Shown piece by piece: positions 26,435 through 37,904 of a stretch of 64,000 bases of DNA (positions within the stretch are counted from its first letter, which is position 1; every line of letters starts with the position of its first letter). The DNA comes from Jaapia argillacea MUCL 33604 (lineage: Eukaryota; Basidiomycota; Agaricomycetes; Jaapiales; Jaapiaceae). The DNA lies in assembly GCA_000697665.1 (NCBI GenBank), contig KL197710.1:2145036-2209035 (forward strand), written 5' to 3'. A model generated the notes under the pieces. It did no database searches, was not told the origin of the DNA, and saw only the letters and a program-made list of their open reading frames with translations. The position numbers and the translations under genes are program-made.

Positions 26435-27881
26435 TTATGCGAGAGCAGGGAAGGCAGTCTCATCATCAACATCAACGACGGCAGGAGCTCCGTTGGCGCC
26501 ACCGCGACCTCTGCCAGCTCCACCACGTGCACCACGTCCTCCGCCACGGGCACGAGTACCCCTCTCGCCACCACGATCACCACCGCGTCCTCCTCGTCCT
26601 CCACGGGACGGCCGTTCAAAACGTGCGTCGATTTCGAGGAAGACCTTCTCTTCCTTCTTGGTTCGGGTCTTGGGGGCGGTCTTCGTCTGCAACAAGAACG
26701 GGATGAGTACCGATCAGAAACACCGATGTCAATGAGATTACCTTTCCGGCGAAGTAGGCATCTTCCTCCTCACCCTTCTTCAAAACGACGGCGTCCTTGA
26801 AGATCGAGTCGTCACCTTCGTTTGCCTTCCTGGTCTCCAACTTCGGAACAGCAGCAAGTGCTTCTGCGTTCTTCTTGGCGAGGTACTGGTCAAGAGTCAG
26901 AGTGTTGTCCTCTTCCTCCTCCCTTGGGGGCCTTCGGCCTTCCCTCTCGCCGGATTTCTCGCCCTCAGCAGTAGCGGGAGCAGCACCTTCGGCAGGTGCG
27001 GTGGTATCAGCGGGAGCTGCCCACGCATCGTCCGTGGTGGTAGCGGCTCCAGCCCAGTCGTTGGTGGCGCCAGTGTTGGCCCAATCACCAGTTGTCTGTT
27101 CGATGGCAGCGTCCTTCTCGCCTTCCTCCTCTACCTTTAATTCGGTGTTACCCTCATCTCCACCCCATCCTTGATGGATCTTCTTGTCGGAGTCACTGTG
27201 GAACAGCCAGTTAGAGGACGGAACACGATTGAGAATCAAAGTCACTTACGTTTTGCCGGTTTGACTTTGTCTGTCGAAAGGACGACCATGTCCACGGGGG
27301 GCGCCACGACCTCGGCCTCGACCCCTACCACGCCCACGGTCACCACCACGGTCTCCATCGTCGACTGAAGTGATCACAGATCACGAAGGTAGAATCGTAA
27401 GGCAGGGGAGAAGGATAGGTATACGTGAGTGAGCGATCGACAACGATACCACAAGCGGAACTCACATTTCCTTCGATTCTCGCCGGCGAGACTCTCCTCA
27501 CCGGGAGCTTGGTTCTCATCTCTGCCACCTGCTCGACCACCCCTGCCTCGTGGATAGTATCGTCCTCCTCTTGATGCCGGACCAGCCTTGGGTTTTTGGG
27601 TCTTGTCGCCAGCAGCGGCAGCGGGAGCTTGGTCTTTCACCGGCGCAGGTGCTGGTTTGGACTCGGATGCATCATCTAAATCCCCGCATGTAGTGGAGCA
27701 TCAAGTTTAGGAATAAGAGTTGGTCGCGATTTGAGTGATAGAGGGAGACAGATCGAATGGGTCAGTTCCTCAGCATCAAGATCGACAGCGACAAGAATGG
27801 TAGGCTATTAGGGGGTGCGTGGCTGTGGATAAAGTACTGACCATCAAGGAGGGCAAAAGGATTTCTGCTAGCCACCGACAT
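26435..27881 (-). CDS. STM1/SERBP1-like RGG-box ribosome and mRNA-binding protein
   Basis: A hyaluronan/mRNA-binding (HABP4/PAI-RBP1) family protein. Yeast Stm1 and animal SERBP1 clamp idle ribosomes and bind mRNA. ATG 27879-27881 gives MSVASRNPFALLDDDASESK, the Stm1-type N-terminal motif. Next come RGGRYYPRGRGGRAGG, a second Arg/Gly run (GDRGRGRGRGRG), then RPFDRQSQTGKTDSDKKIHQ followed by GWGGDEG, the family signature linking to the conserved domain. A long acidic, Ala/Thr/Trp-rich linker follows, then EEDNTLTLDQYLAKKNAEAL and a C-terminal RGG box ending DETAFPALA. At least four introns are inferred. RGG boxes are expected arginine-methylation sites. Confidence 0.9.
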
Positions 27882-28093
27882 TTTCGACGGGGCCCTTTTG
27901 CTTCACGTCAGTCGGCGGGAGCTACGGCGTACGGAGAGTTTGGGCTTTTGAGCGACTGGCTGTTGTCGAGTTTCAGTTTCAATGAAGAGGCGAAAAGCTC
28001 AAGGCCGTCAATGACCTTGGGACCCCGGTTACCCGTGCCCCCGGGTCTTGGTCTCAAGCCACAGGTCTGGAACTGTACAGTTTATCCAGTCCC

Positions 28094-28500
28094 TATATAA
28101 CGCATTTTATTTTCTTCGCTTTTCCTTAACGCAAAAACACTGGTGAGTTCCGACGTGTCTCCTCACTGCTATACATGCTGACCCTTTCCTCAGCCTCACA
28201 AAAGCATCTCAACGATGACTCGCCCGCCTTTCGTTAGGACTGGAGTGAGTCGAGGACCTTGAGACCGTCATAGTAGGCTGGAGAACGTGAATGCCCGCAA
28301 GGGTTGCGAACGATGGGATATGGGTGCGGCGCTCTCGTGCCTATGGATGGGATCTTTTTCTTAGCAGTTGGCTCTTCGTGGCTGCTGTGTGGGATGCGTC
28401 GCAATGTCTCGTTGTACATTTACCCCTTGTATTCAGTGTTTGTCAATTCTTTCATCCTTACTCCTCTCCTCTCTCTACACCTGAAATCTGAATGATGTGG
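28094..28500 (+). other. Possible small transcript with leader intron
   Basis: The plus strand has a TATA-like element (CTATATAA near 28093-28100). About 45 nt further on a clean donor (GTGAGT at 28143) is followed by a T/C-rich acceptor (TTTCCTCAG at 28193), then ATG 28215 opening MTRPPFVRTG before another GTGAGT donor. Downstream acceptors keep one of two frames open for about 40-65 codons with hydrophobic content. This looks like the start of a short gene with a leader intron, or a spliced non-coding RNA. I do not recognise a product. It lies between two minus-strand genes in an 0.8 kb spacer (27882-28717) that otherwise holds their flanking DNA. Confidence 0.25.
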
Positions 28501-28717
28501 ATCACATGAATCTTGGTTGGCAACGATTAAGTCGATACGCGCATCCAGCGACACCGTAGACAATATTCCTTGCTACAGGATTAGGTGAGGTCGCACAATC
28601 ACGAAGTTCACTTTTGAAATTCAAGGCGAATGGTCTACAGTGCATTTGTTTACAAGCTACTACGACAATCCCCTCAGGATGTCGTACAAACGTATCGACA
28701 TCGGAGGCATCCGTTTC

Positions 28718-30248
28718 TTACGTCAACTGGATCTTGCCAGCCCCGATGGGTACACTGAAGATTCCAAAAGGTGGAATTCGTTTGTCAACTCCATTGTTGA
28801 GAGCAGGCTGTAACCAAAACTGGTTCGTGGTGAAGTACAGTCTGTTGTCCGTTGCGATCGACAAGGTATCCTGTCAACATATAACAAGACGGATTTAGCA
28901 CAATCCTTTAAAATCAGACACGAAAAATTAAACTTACGGGCCATTGAATTCTTGGATCGCGGACATAAGTCTCGAAAGTGCCGGTCTCGGGATTATGGAT
29001 GTTGATCCCGTTCTGTTCGGGCGCTCCGAGGTAGATCATGCCGCTGGAGTCTGTTTCAAGTCCGTCGGAGTGACTGCCACCCCCTGAACCAAGGAATTGA
29101 GTGAGAGCGATAGCTTGGTCCGCTGCGAAGGGGTTTGAAGGGGAGGGTTCGACGAGAAGAGCGGATGTCGGTACTCGATAGACTCGTCGGGAAGAGAGGG
29201 GGGTAAAGTAGAGCCATTCGCCATCTGGGGCGAGGAAAACAATAAGTCATCAACAGGTAGAAGATCAAGCATAAAGCAGACTGACCAGCACTGAGAGCGA
29301 TACCGTCGGCGCCGGTCGTGATGTGGGAATTCACACCGCCAAATGCTGGTGTGAAGACATTGCCATCGTAAGTGCTTTTGAATCCTTGGTCGCCTCGGGT
29401 ATATGCGATACTGTCCAAGTGTCTCCAAGCATTTCCGGTCCCAAGATCAACGACGATGATACCATTTCGGCCAGCGTCACTGTCATTCTGATTGAGTGCC
29501 CCACAGACACAATCGATACGGAAGAAAACGGGGAACTCACCTGGAGTCTGTAATGTATGCCACTCCCTTCCCCGAAGGTAAAGTGGTAGGTCTCAAATCA
29601 AACCTGACATCGTTCAACAAGGTATCGGGGTACGCCACAGTTTGAGGTAGCACGATATTAGCGATCCTCGTCCCATTCTGGTCAAATCCGACCAACTTCG
29701 CACCCCCATAGCTGCTATAAACATTGTTGCCATTGTACAACGGCCGCCCTGTATCCAAGGCCCATACACGATCCAGTTCGTCGACTATGACACTCTGGAC
29801 GGAGATGAAGTGATCGGGATCGCCATTTCCGAAGAGGGGGTTGGAAGGGTCCAAGAAACCGAGGGGGGGAGTATTGTATTCGACAGATGGGAACGCAGCC
29901 TCCGTGGTGAAGTTGGTTATCACGCCAACTGTAAATTGAGTATTGGTGGTGTTGACTTGGGTGGGGAAGTTGGCGTAGATCTTCCCCGTTGAAGTCACTG
30001 AGAGACCGGTTGGCCACTTTCGAGGAAAGGTGTTGTTAGGCGTGTCAGGTTTGACCTCAGTCAATGGATATACTGACCTGGTTGTAAAAGAGGTGTTCCA
30101 ACTGAATGGGAGGGCCAGAGGTCCCGTTGTCGTACACCTGGATGGGTGCATAGTTATCTGCAGACGAGCGAGGGTCCAAGATACGAGAGGCGCCTGACGC
30201 AGCCGCGAGCGAGGCGAATGCTAAGAGGGCGGATGTAGCGAAAACCAT
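28718..30248 (-). CDS. Secreted major royal jelly protein (yellow) family protein
   Basis: A beta-propeller protein of the MRJP/yellow family. ATG 30246-30248 opens a signal peptide (MVFATSALLAFASLAAASGA), cleaved near SGAS. Then come YAPIQVYDNGTSGPPIQLEH, WPTGLSVTSTGKIYANFPTQ, FISVQSVIVDELDRVWALDT, GGAKLVGFDQNGTRIANIVL, YPDTLLNDVRFDLRPTTLPS and GKGVAYITDS. The later part reads RNGIIVVDLGTGNAWRHLDS, TGADGIALSADGEWLYFTPL, GSHSDGLETDSSGMIYLGAP and LYFTTNQFWLQPALN, ending FGIFSVPIGAGKIQLT at 28718. The order and spacing of WALDT, DVRFD, GIALS and LYFT blocks match the family, roughly 420 residues. Several NxS/T sites suggest glycosylation. The fungal function is unknown; relatives include pigment enzymes and royal jelly proteins. 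Confidence 0.9.
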
Positions 30249-31555
30249 GATCTCGAACTGCAGAGGAAACAGCTTGGGTTGTCCCAATTGCACGAACACT
30301 GGCGTTCTTATAGGGAAACACTAAGAAGCAAGACCTTTCGCTGACGGTACCGCGCGGCAGGTTTGGAAGACATCAGTTCCACGAAGGACGGAACGCTACG
30401 ACCGGACATCCCGCTCGCCGTTGGAGAATGCAGCATATATTGGCATCGGAGCATCTAAAGCGGTTGATTTGATTCAAGGAGGAAGCGCGACCTAACATAA
30501 CTCACCCAGCCTCTGTGCCCGCCTGACTTGCGAAATAGACTTCTCATTCCACAAGGAAAGAGATGTTTCGCCTGGATCACCCAAGATCGTCGAGGTGAGG
30601 GGATGAATAAGACTTCACTGACATAACTGACTTGATTCATCTGAGCTCCTGACCCTACATCTTCTTCTCTCTTGCGCCAAGTAATGATGGATTTCGTGAC
30701 TGGTCTGTGGGTTTGCGTAACAACGGAAGTCGCGATGGGTGGAGCGGCGAGCACCGTGATCCCGAATACAAATAGAATCGAAAGGTATCGGAACAGAGCA
30801 TTGAACTGGGGTGCAAGTTCGTCCACAAGGAAGGTTGAATGAGGGCCGTACGGCTCGGAAGAGGGGTATGTCACCCTGGTCCCATGTCCCAAAGGAAGAG
30901 CTGGATGTGCCTTCAAGGATGACGCTCAACATTCTGTGCGGAATGGATGGGTGGCCGAAGGTTCTTGAACACAGCGAGGTCTCTTCTCTGGAATGCCGAG
31001 CGGCGAGGTGTCACATATAAGAGGGTAGCTTTGCGAGAATGATAGCTCGACCGCTATGGGTTGTCGACACACAGTAGAACTAATGTCCCACTGGAAGGAA
31101 GAAAGCCTTCCGAGTAGACTCTGCGAACTGTGATTCTGGTGACGCAGGCGACACGGTTCGATGGGGCGATAAGAGACGAGCTACCGACGAGTATCCCGTT
31201 GTCCATTCCTCCCCGCGTGTGTATGTCGTGCCTTTGCGATTTACCTTCGCACAGCAAGGGACCGGAGATCCGATCTTTGCATGAGTTGCGTGAGTTTGTT
31301 TTTAGGCAGGATGTGATCATGGGACAGGGGAGATGCTGAAGCAGCTGACACGGCCAAACACGGTGACGAGACAAGGACATCATAGAACGATAGAGTTGAC
31401 GGGAGATATTTGGAGATGAACATGCTGTAGAAAGCCAAAAAGGAAAGGGAACGAGGACACGGTTCGGAGGCAGAGTTCGCTCATCCTCCGACGCTCCTTT
31501 CTCCTTCTCCTCATTGCCCTCTCCAGTGATCAGACCTCCTTGCTCGCTGTCTGAC
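30249..31555. other. Divergent upstream region with one weak minus-strand candidate
   Basis: About 1.3 kb between the MRJP-family start (minus) and the SPP1-like start (plus). On the minus strand a frame near 30640-30916 encodes a hydrophobic leader-like stretch (FRYLSILFVFGITVLAAPP) followed by a polar tail. Possible GT-AG joins keep it open towards about 30308. It lacks an in-frame ATG without invoking another intron, and it would overlap the MRJP promoter, so I do not call it a gene. Confidence 0.4.
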
Positions 31556-34500
31556 ATGGCGTCGAGGCGATTGGCAATTTCTTCTCTCTTATGTGACGAC
31601 GAAACTCCGAAACAAGGTCCTGCTTCAGCACCGACACCCACAAGTCAGCCGGTGTACACTCCACCCCGTTCTCACCAACAGTCCCCCCCACTCGGTGATC
31701 CACACTTTCGAATCGACCATTCTCAATATCTTCAGCAAGCTCACGATGCTTTGGAACATGCCGGCAACACCCTTGCTTACCGAAATCCTTCAGACAACCT
31801 AAACACCGTTCGCGATCGTCGCCAACCGGCTCCTTCTGATACCTTTTCTTCGCCGGCATTGTTGCCTAGCCCCCGGCGGCATAGTGTTCTTTCAGGTCCT
31901 GGAACAGCTGGTACTGGCTTCATGGAGGGAAGGTCATGGTCCCCACCAACTGCAGTAGACTCGCGAGCGGGCTACCAAGAATACAGGATGGACGAGGGAG
32001 AAAGGACTACATTCTCAACTCGCGTGAATACTCAGTTTCCCGAGTACGCACAACCTTCCAGACCTAGCCGGCACGAGTCCCAGAGTCAATTTAGATATCA
32101 GCCGCAAGCCCCACCAATGCAGGCACCGTCAGGATCTCCATCCATATCTCATTTCTCGCAACCTGGATCGTCATATTCACGTCCAGGTTCTTCTGCTTCC
32201 CCCCATCCAAGCAACCATTCCCCCCAACTCTCTTATCACTTTTCGCGGTCGCCAGAGGATAGAATATCTCCATCCCACTCCCCTGGACTCAACTTTCCGA
32301 CCCCTTCCCAACTCTCCCTCGCGTCACCTATCCTTATTCCGCAAAGACAAGCGTCACAGTCACCTGCTACTTTCTACTTCAACCAACCACAGCCCCAACC
32401 ACAGCAGCAGCAAGTTCAATCTCAACATCATCGACCATCGCCTTCGTTATCATCCCAGTCGTTTCAAGCACCAACCCCTCTATTCAGCCCGACAACGCAA
32501 CCATCTCCCTCTTCGATTCCGTATTCGCAGTCGCTACCATCACTTTCGCGATCCCAGTCGACTTCTAGGAGCCCAACCTATAGGCACGCACATCCTCCCT
32601 CTGCATCCTCTACCTTTCCGCCACCTCCGAAAGTTCACCAATACCAGCATCGTCAGGTGCAGCTTCAACCACAACCACAACCACAACCGCCGCCTCCGCT
32701 TCAGTCCCTTCCTCAACAACCTCCACGATCTCAACCGCCATCTCCATACTTTGGATTGGAGGCGTTGGTAGCAGCTGCTACGGAGGAACGAAGGAGGTTG
32801 AGTGGGGGGTCGGTGTCTGAGGGAAGCGTGAGTGCCATGCATGGTGGTAGTGATAGGAGAAGGAGTGGGAGTGGGGCGAGGTTGAGTGCGAGCCCAGGTA
32901 TGGAGAGGAGTCCTACGATGGAGAGACAGAGCCCCGTAGTGGAGAGGGCAAGTCCTGCAATGTCCATTCCGATGATGGTGGAGAGGCCTGTGATTCGGGA
33001 GAGACCCGTGATTGCGGAGAGGCCCGTTCATTCCATCGAGCAACGCAGCCCTGCCATGTTGGAGGTCAGGAGTCCTGTGTTTGAGAAACGGAGTTTCGCG
33101 ATTAACGAGGGACAGCTGATGGAACATCCGAGTGTCACACAGGGTAGGCGAAGTTCGGTTGTGGAGAGGGCTAGTCCCACCCACGAAAGCCACGTACAAG
33201 AGACCAGGAATCTTGTAATGGAACAAATGGGTCTTGAGCTACAGAGACCGAGTCCTGTCTTAGAAAGACCCCCTCTTGCGACGGAGATCCGAAGTCCAGT
33301 GATAGTGAAACGGACGCCTCCAGTGGAGAGGAGCCCCGTTATCCAGGGGCATACTCTGCTGGTGGAAAGGCCCGGTTCCCAAGCCACTCGTGTTTCCCCA
33401 CCTCGGCAGGATAATGTTCATCTACAACACTTTCATCTGCAGCAGCCCACACCCTACGTCGAGGAAAAACGAATATTTGAGATGGATGTTGACAAGGCTG
33501 AAGAGGAGGAAGATGAGCCGGGTCCACCTTACAAACGGCGAAGGAGGTCTGGTTCTGTCTCCGAACTGGAGGAGGAGGAAGAGGAAGAGAGTATGGATAG
33601 TATCGAAGGTGGCATGTCGTTGCTTCCGCCGAAGGCGCGCATGCATCTCCGGGATCTTGGTCCCCTGTCGAGATCTGAAAGTGCAGATGTGGGCGCACGT
33701 ACGCCTCCTGGACCTCAAGCAGCTCTCGAATCGTCAGAACTAGGGGATACGAGACCAAATATTGCTCTACTCAGGAAGGAGGAGGAGGAAGAGGAAGAGG
33801 AAGAAGAAGCAGTGGTGCAAATTCCCGTCGAGGCAGTGCAGCCCCCACAAAAGCCGAAGGCCGATGAGGATGCGCATGAGTGGTTGCTTGAACAGTGCGG
33901 TGTGTCGTCGCGGTCATCCTCCACATCATTCCCTTCTCCTCATCTCCAGCATGGCCCTGCTTTCGAACGAGAACCGGGCGCCTCGGCTCGACAACCCCTC
34001 TCTCGTCGAGCGGCGACAGGATCAACATCTACACCGAAGAGAACGGAGCAGAAGAAGTCGTCGACGCCTGTTTCGATTCTTCAGGAAGAACTTGGTGACG
34101 TGTCGATCAAGTCCCCGTCAGATGTTGACTTCGAAATCGAGGGTGCCTTGGGACTTACGGGCGGTTCTCCTATTGAAGGCCCGCCTCCCGTCGGGGATGA
34201 TGGTATGGACGTCGAAGATGAGCTCCTCAGCCTCGTTGACGACCCAAAGACCGTAAAGGAGAACAGAGGACAGTCCTCATTTTCGCGTCATCCACAAACT
34301 CACGACAAAAAGATAACGCATAGTCCGCCTGGATCTCGACAACCCACTCCATCTCAAGCGTCCTCGCAAAAGACTAGACATGCCGAGAAGCACTCTCCTT
34401 ACCCTCTTGCGCCAATACCAACCCTTCCGAGTTCTCGACACCCTTCGTTACCACTCGCATCCAGTCGCCCAGGGACATCTTGCTCTTACACAGCCCCTCA

Positions 34501-36416
34501 CACTTCTGAAGCCTCGGATCGAGCTTCGATGCCACCACCCCCGCAGGTACCTTCTGGGGTTGGTGGAAGGTCAGTTATTGATAAACTGAAGGCTGAGAGC
34601 GATGGAGGAAGTGGATCCAAGAAAGGACAGAAGTCGAGGAGTGCCTCTGCTAGTGCAAGTGGGAAGAAGGTTGGTATGCCAAAGGTATGTCGAGTTATCG
34701 TCTAGGTGGAATGTGTCGGCAAGCTGATGACATATCTGTTTGGAAACGAAGGTTCCTCCGAAGCCAAAGCAGCCAGCCAGGCCTCGAAAGAAGCCCGCTC
34801 CTGCATCTGGGACGACGGCCAAATCTAAACCAAAGGCCCTTCACGACGATTTCGGCACTAGTACCCCCACAACCCTCACTGCCACTGGTAGGGGCAGAGG
34901 GAAGGGCAAGAAGACCACTTCGTCTACCCTCTCTGTCCCAGAGTCATCTGGTCGAGGGAAATCGGCTTCTGCCTTGCGGTCCAGGTCGACTTCTGTCATG
35001 CCGACAGCTGGCGAAGATATGGACAAAGAGAATGCCGTGACCGTTCGGGATAGCTTGAAGCAGGAATTGGAGGAGGAAGAGGATGAAGATGAGAAAAAGG
35101 ATGATGATAAGCTGTACTGCGTTTGTAAGACCAGATATGACGAGGATAGAGTGATGATTGCTTGTGATAGGTGAGGTACCGTTTACTTGGATCCCATTTA
35201 CATGTCGATCTAACTAGTTTCTAGGTGTGATGAATGGTACCACACGGCTTGTGTCAACATGCCTGATCTTGAGGTCGACCTTGTGGATCAATTCATCTGC
35301 CCTCCTTGTGTCGAGAGTATGTGTTTTTCCTCGTCCACTGATCCTCTCTCACCGCCTCCCTTCACGTGGACAGAAAACACACATCTATCCCTCCATACGA
35401 CTTACAAGCGTCGGTGTCTCTTTGGTTTAAAACACCCCACCCCGTCGTCCCCGAACGCATGCCACAAACCAGCGCGAGGGATTCTGTCGAAATACTGTTC
35501 AGAGGAATGTGGCATTCGATTTATGCAGATGCGGATTGATGCATGGGCTGACAAGGGTGGAGATAAGCGGAAGTTATGGGAGAACGTGAAGGATGCCGAG
35601 AAGCGGGAGGGTGTTGTCATTCGAGCTGATTCCAAAAAACATAAGGCTGAACCCATCAAGACCGAGCTTGACGAAAGTCGCCCGCCGAAATCGAAAGGCC
35701 CTGTTACACCACCCGAACCTAAGATTCTGAAGCCCACCAAAACCAAGAAGGATCGCGAAGTGGAGCGGTTGCAAAAACAATTGGATCGGATGATGCAACA
35801 GAGGGAGGAAATGAAAAAGGAGATGGACGTTATCGTTTGGCGGGAGAGGTTAACCGCCTTGGCATCTGAACGAGCAGAGAAAGTGGAGGAGTGTGGGTGG
35901 GATCAGAGGTTATGTTTTGGTGATGAGGAGTGGGAGGAATTCGGGGAGGGTGTGTTGGAGAGCTACGAAGATGGCGGTGATTTTATGACTGGTAATCTGG
36001 ATGGGGATGAGGGTATGCAAGTCGATGGTGCCACGGCGCAGCATGGAGAGTGGTGGTGTCGAGGGAAGAAGAAGTGTGAGAGGCATGTTGGGTAAGTTCT
36101 ACTCAAACTCCTCTTCCAAGTGGATACCAAATTCAAATTTATGCTGTTTAGGTGGCAGAAACTTCGTGCTGCCGAAGTGACATTCTTGAAGGATATGAAA
36201 GAAATGGCAATATCAACTCTGACTACTCGCGAACGCGAAATCCGCAAACATATTGAGGATATCCTCGTCCCGCAGGCAGTTGTCTCCGCGGGGCCGAATT
36301 CTTCTGCCCTCCCGCCGAAAGCCATCACGAAGTCTCACACGAACGGCGGCGGTAAGGCTCGGTTGAATGGCGATACGAGCAAGAGCGGGAAAAAGAGGAA
36401 GGCTGTGGCGGGTTGA
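31556..36416 (+). CDS. SPP1/CXXC1-like PHD-finger protein with a giant disordered N-terminus
   Basis: Five exons join in phase (31556-34684, 34752-35170, 35225-35316, 35374-36091, 36152-36416), giving 1,540 residues. The C-terminal third matches the COMPASS (Set1 H3K4 methyltransferase) subunit Spp1/CXXC1. A C4HC3 PHD finger (LYCVCKTRYDEDRVMIACDR to FICPPC) binds methylated H3K4 in relatives. A second Cys cluster follows (KRRC...CHKPARGILSKYCSEECG), then a coiled coil (DREVERLQKQLDRMMQQREE), WWCRGKKKCERHVGWQKLRA and a Lys-rich tail. The first exon is one 1,043-codon open frame: a short conserved-looking start (MASRRLAISSLLCDDE), Ser/Pro/Gln-rich sequence, a block of about 15 degenerate ERxSPxxE-type repeats (near residues 440-620), then acidic runs. 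Spp1 proteins are usually a few hundred residues. The first-exon ATG is 31556; earlier in-frame codons are not ATG. Confidence 0.88.
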
Positions 36417-36635
36417 GTTGTACCATGATCTGTGAGGTGCCCGCATTTGCATTTGCTATGTTGCTTTCGTTTCCGATATCTGTCGCTTTGTGCCCTTGTT
36501 TTGCAAGCATTGCTTATACTCAGATTAATTGCACTGTACAGACGCTTTATAGATACATCATTCTAACGACGGCCGTGCAGGGGTATGTCTACCTCTCGTG
36601 GCGTAATGAATCTGCCAATTGGGGGAGAGGAGTTA

Positions 36636-37257
36636 TCAGTAGCCATCGCCTTCCCCTCCCTCCTTGCAGAATCCCTTCTCCTCATACAGAACTCCTGCCT
36701 TGAACTCATCCCGGTGTTTCTTGGTCGCAACATCTTGTTTGTGGTATGGTTCAAGGACTTTCCATTCCACTTGTCGCAGAGGAATTTCGTCCTCTTGGTC
36801 GAGGTCCTATGTAGATTGTATCAGGGGGTGATACAATGGCGAATATGAGCAAGTGTAACTGACTATTTCGCCAAGCAGCACAACATTCTCTCCACGAATG
36901 AGATACAGGCCTTGCCACCTTTCGGCGAACACGTCCGCGTGATATATCCGTTCGACGGTATCTTCCAAAACCAGGTTGGCTGCTGGAAGTCAGACGTGCC
37001 CGACAGTAGATCGGGATATGCTCACCAAATTGATCATACGACCGAAGGACTCCGATTAGTTTTCTTCCATCTCTCAGGACAACCATCATCTTTCCTAAGT
37101 CAAGCCAAATCGAGGGAATTGGCGAGGATGAATAAAACAGGATGCATCATGGCTCGCTTAGGTTGGATCGCTGGTGGAGCAGTTGATTGAGGGCAGACGT
37201 ACTGTCCACACAATCCACAAGAGATCCTGAGGTGGTAAATGGAATCAACGAATCCAT
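36636..37257 (-). CDS. LSM1: Sm-like protein LSm1
   Basis: The subunit that defines the cytoplasmic Lsm1-7 ring, which binds deadenylated mRNA 3' ends and promotes decapping. ATG 37255-37257 gives MDSLIPFTTSGSLVDCVD (55-nt exon), then RKMMVVLRDGRKLIGVLRSY and DQFA (Sm1 motif), then NLVLEDTVERIYHADVFAER and WQGLYLIRGENVVLLGEI (Sm2 motif, IRGENV). The last exon is DLDQEDEIPLRQVEWKVLEP to GFCKEGGEGDGY. The C-terminal extension after the Sm fold is expected for Lsm1. Three introns are inferred. It is convergent with the SPP1-like gene, stops 220 bp apart. Confidence 0.95.
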
Positions 37258-37554
37258 GGTGATGGAATTGGAGGAGAGGCGTGATGTTCAAGAGTGACAG
37301 GGACGTCACAGACTGTACTGTCCATGGCAGGCGAGGACTACTTACGCAGGTACGACAACGTTCAGGATTCCGTCAGGGTTCTTGGGGGACTTCTTTACAA
37401 AGTTGGGAGGCCTGCAATTCGTCATTGGGTCCAATGCAACATGATCAGGACAGAATGGCAAAATGACGAGATAAGATGAGGTTATCAAGCAGAATTGTCA
37501 CTTGATTGTCGCTGTCTGATATTTAGATTTGTAAATATATGCAAAAGAATTACC
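37258..37554. other. LSM1 upstream region
   Basis: About 0.3 kb between the LSM1 start and the first tRNA gene. The LSM1 promoter should lie here. No gene is seen. Confidence 0.5.
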
Positions 37555-37649
37555 CGCTGTGAGCAGGATTTGAACCTACGCGGGCAAAGCCCAACAGATA
37601 AATTTGAATGAATTCAAATCTGTCGCCTTAACGACTCGGCCATCACAGC
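37555..37649 (-). tRNA. tRNA-Ser(UGA) with intron, copy 1
   Basis: A type II tRNA of 95 nt including an intron of about 13 nt. The acceptor stem GCTGTGA pairs with TCACAGC, followed by discriminator G73 as in serine tRNAs. The D arm is GCCGAGTCGTTAAGGC, the anticodon stem ACAGA/TCTGT with loop TT-TGA-A, a long variable arm GGGCTTTGCCC, and a T arm with loop TTCAAAT. The intron follows the base after the anticodon and can pair with the anticodon (TTTGAA with TTCAAA), the usual form of eukaryotic tRNA introns. A run of T follows downstream on this strand. Confidence 0.93.
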
Positions 37650-37809
37650 GTTTAATTATTAATTTGTACTGAGCATCACAGTTCCTTGACGGGGTCGAGT
37701 AAACGACTGGTTAGATTATACGGTGTAAGTGTTGAATATCTAGGGATGATAAAGGGCTTGGCATGTTGGTCAACCCTCCTATATGCTCAAGGGACCGATA
37801 ATCAGTAAC

Positions 37810-37904
37810 GCTGTGATGGCCGAGTCGTTAAGGCGACAGATTTGAATTCGTTCAAATTTATCTGTTGGGCTTTGCCCGCGTAGGTTCAAATCCTGCTCAC
37901 AGCG
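37810..37904 (+). tRNA. tRNA-Ser(UGA) with intron, copy 2
   Basis: This is the inverted copy of the gene at 37555-37649. The mature part is the same; the only difference I see is one base in the intron (A in copy 1, G here, after GAATTC's C). The same acceptor stem, UGA anticodon, long variable arm and G73 are present. A seven-T run about 17 nt downstream is a good RNA polymerase III terminator. Confidence 0.94.

Noticed and set aside
26435-27350. GC-rich repetitive stretches suggestive of a minisatellite
   Set aside because: They encode the RGG boxes and Ala/Thr-rich linker of the STM1-like protein.
30455-30932. Two overlapping minus-strand frames with a hydrophobic leader-like segment
   Set aside because: No in-frame ATG without an extra, unsupported intron. 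It would run into the promoter of the MRJP-family gene. Noted only as a weak candidate.
32540-33226. Long minus-strand frame of 228 codons
   Set aside because: It is antisense to the Ser/Pro/Gln-rich exon of the SPP1-like gene. Low-complexity coding sequence often leaves the opposite frame open, and the product has no features.
33765-33810. GA-rich tract that looks like a simple repeat
   Set aside because: It is an in-frame Glu run of the SPP1-like protein, so it is coding low complexity and not a separate repeat element.
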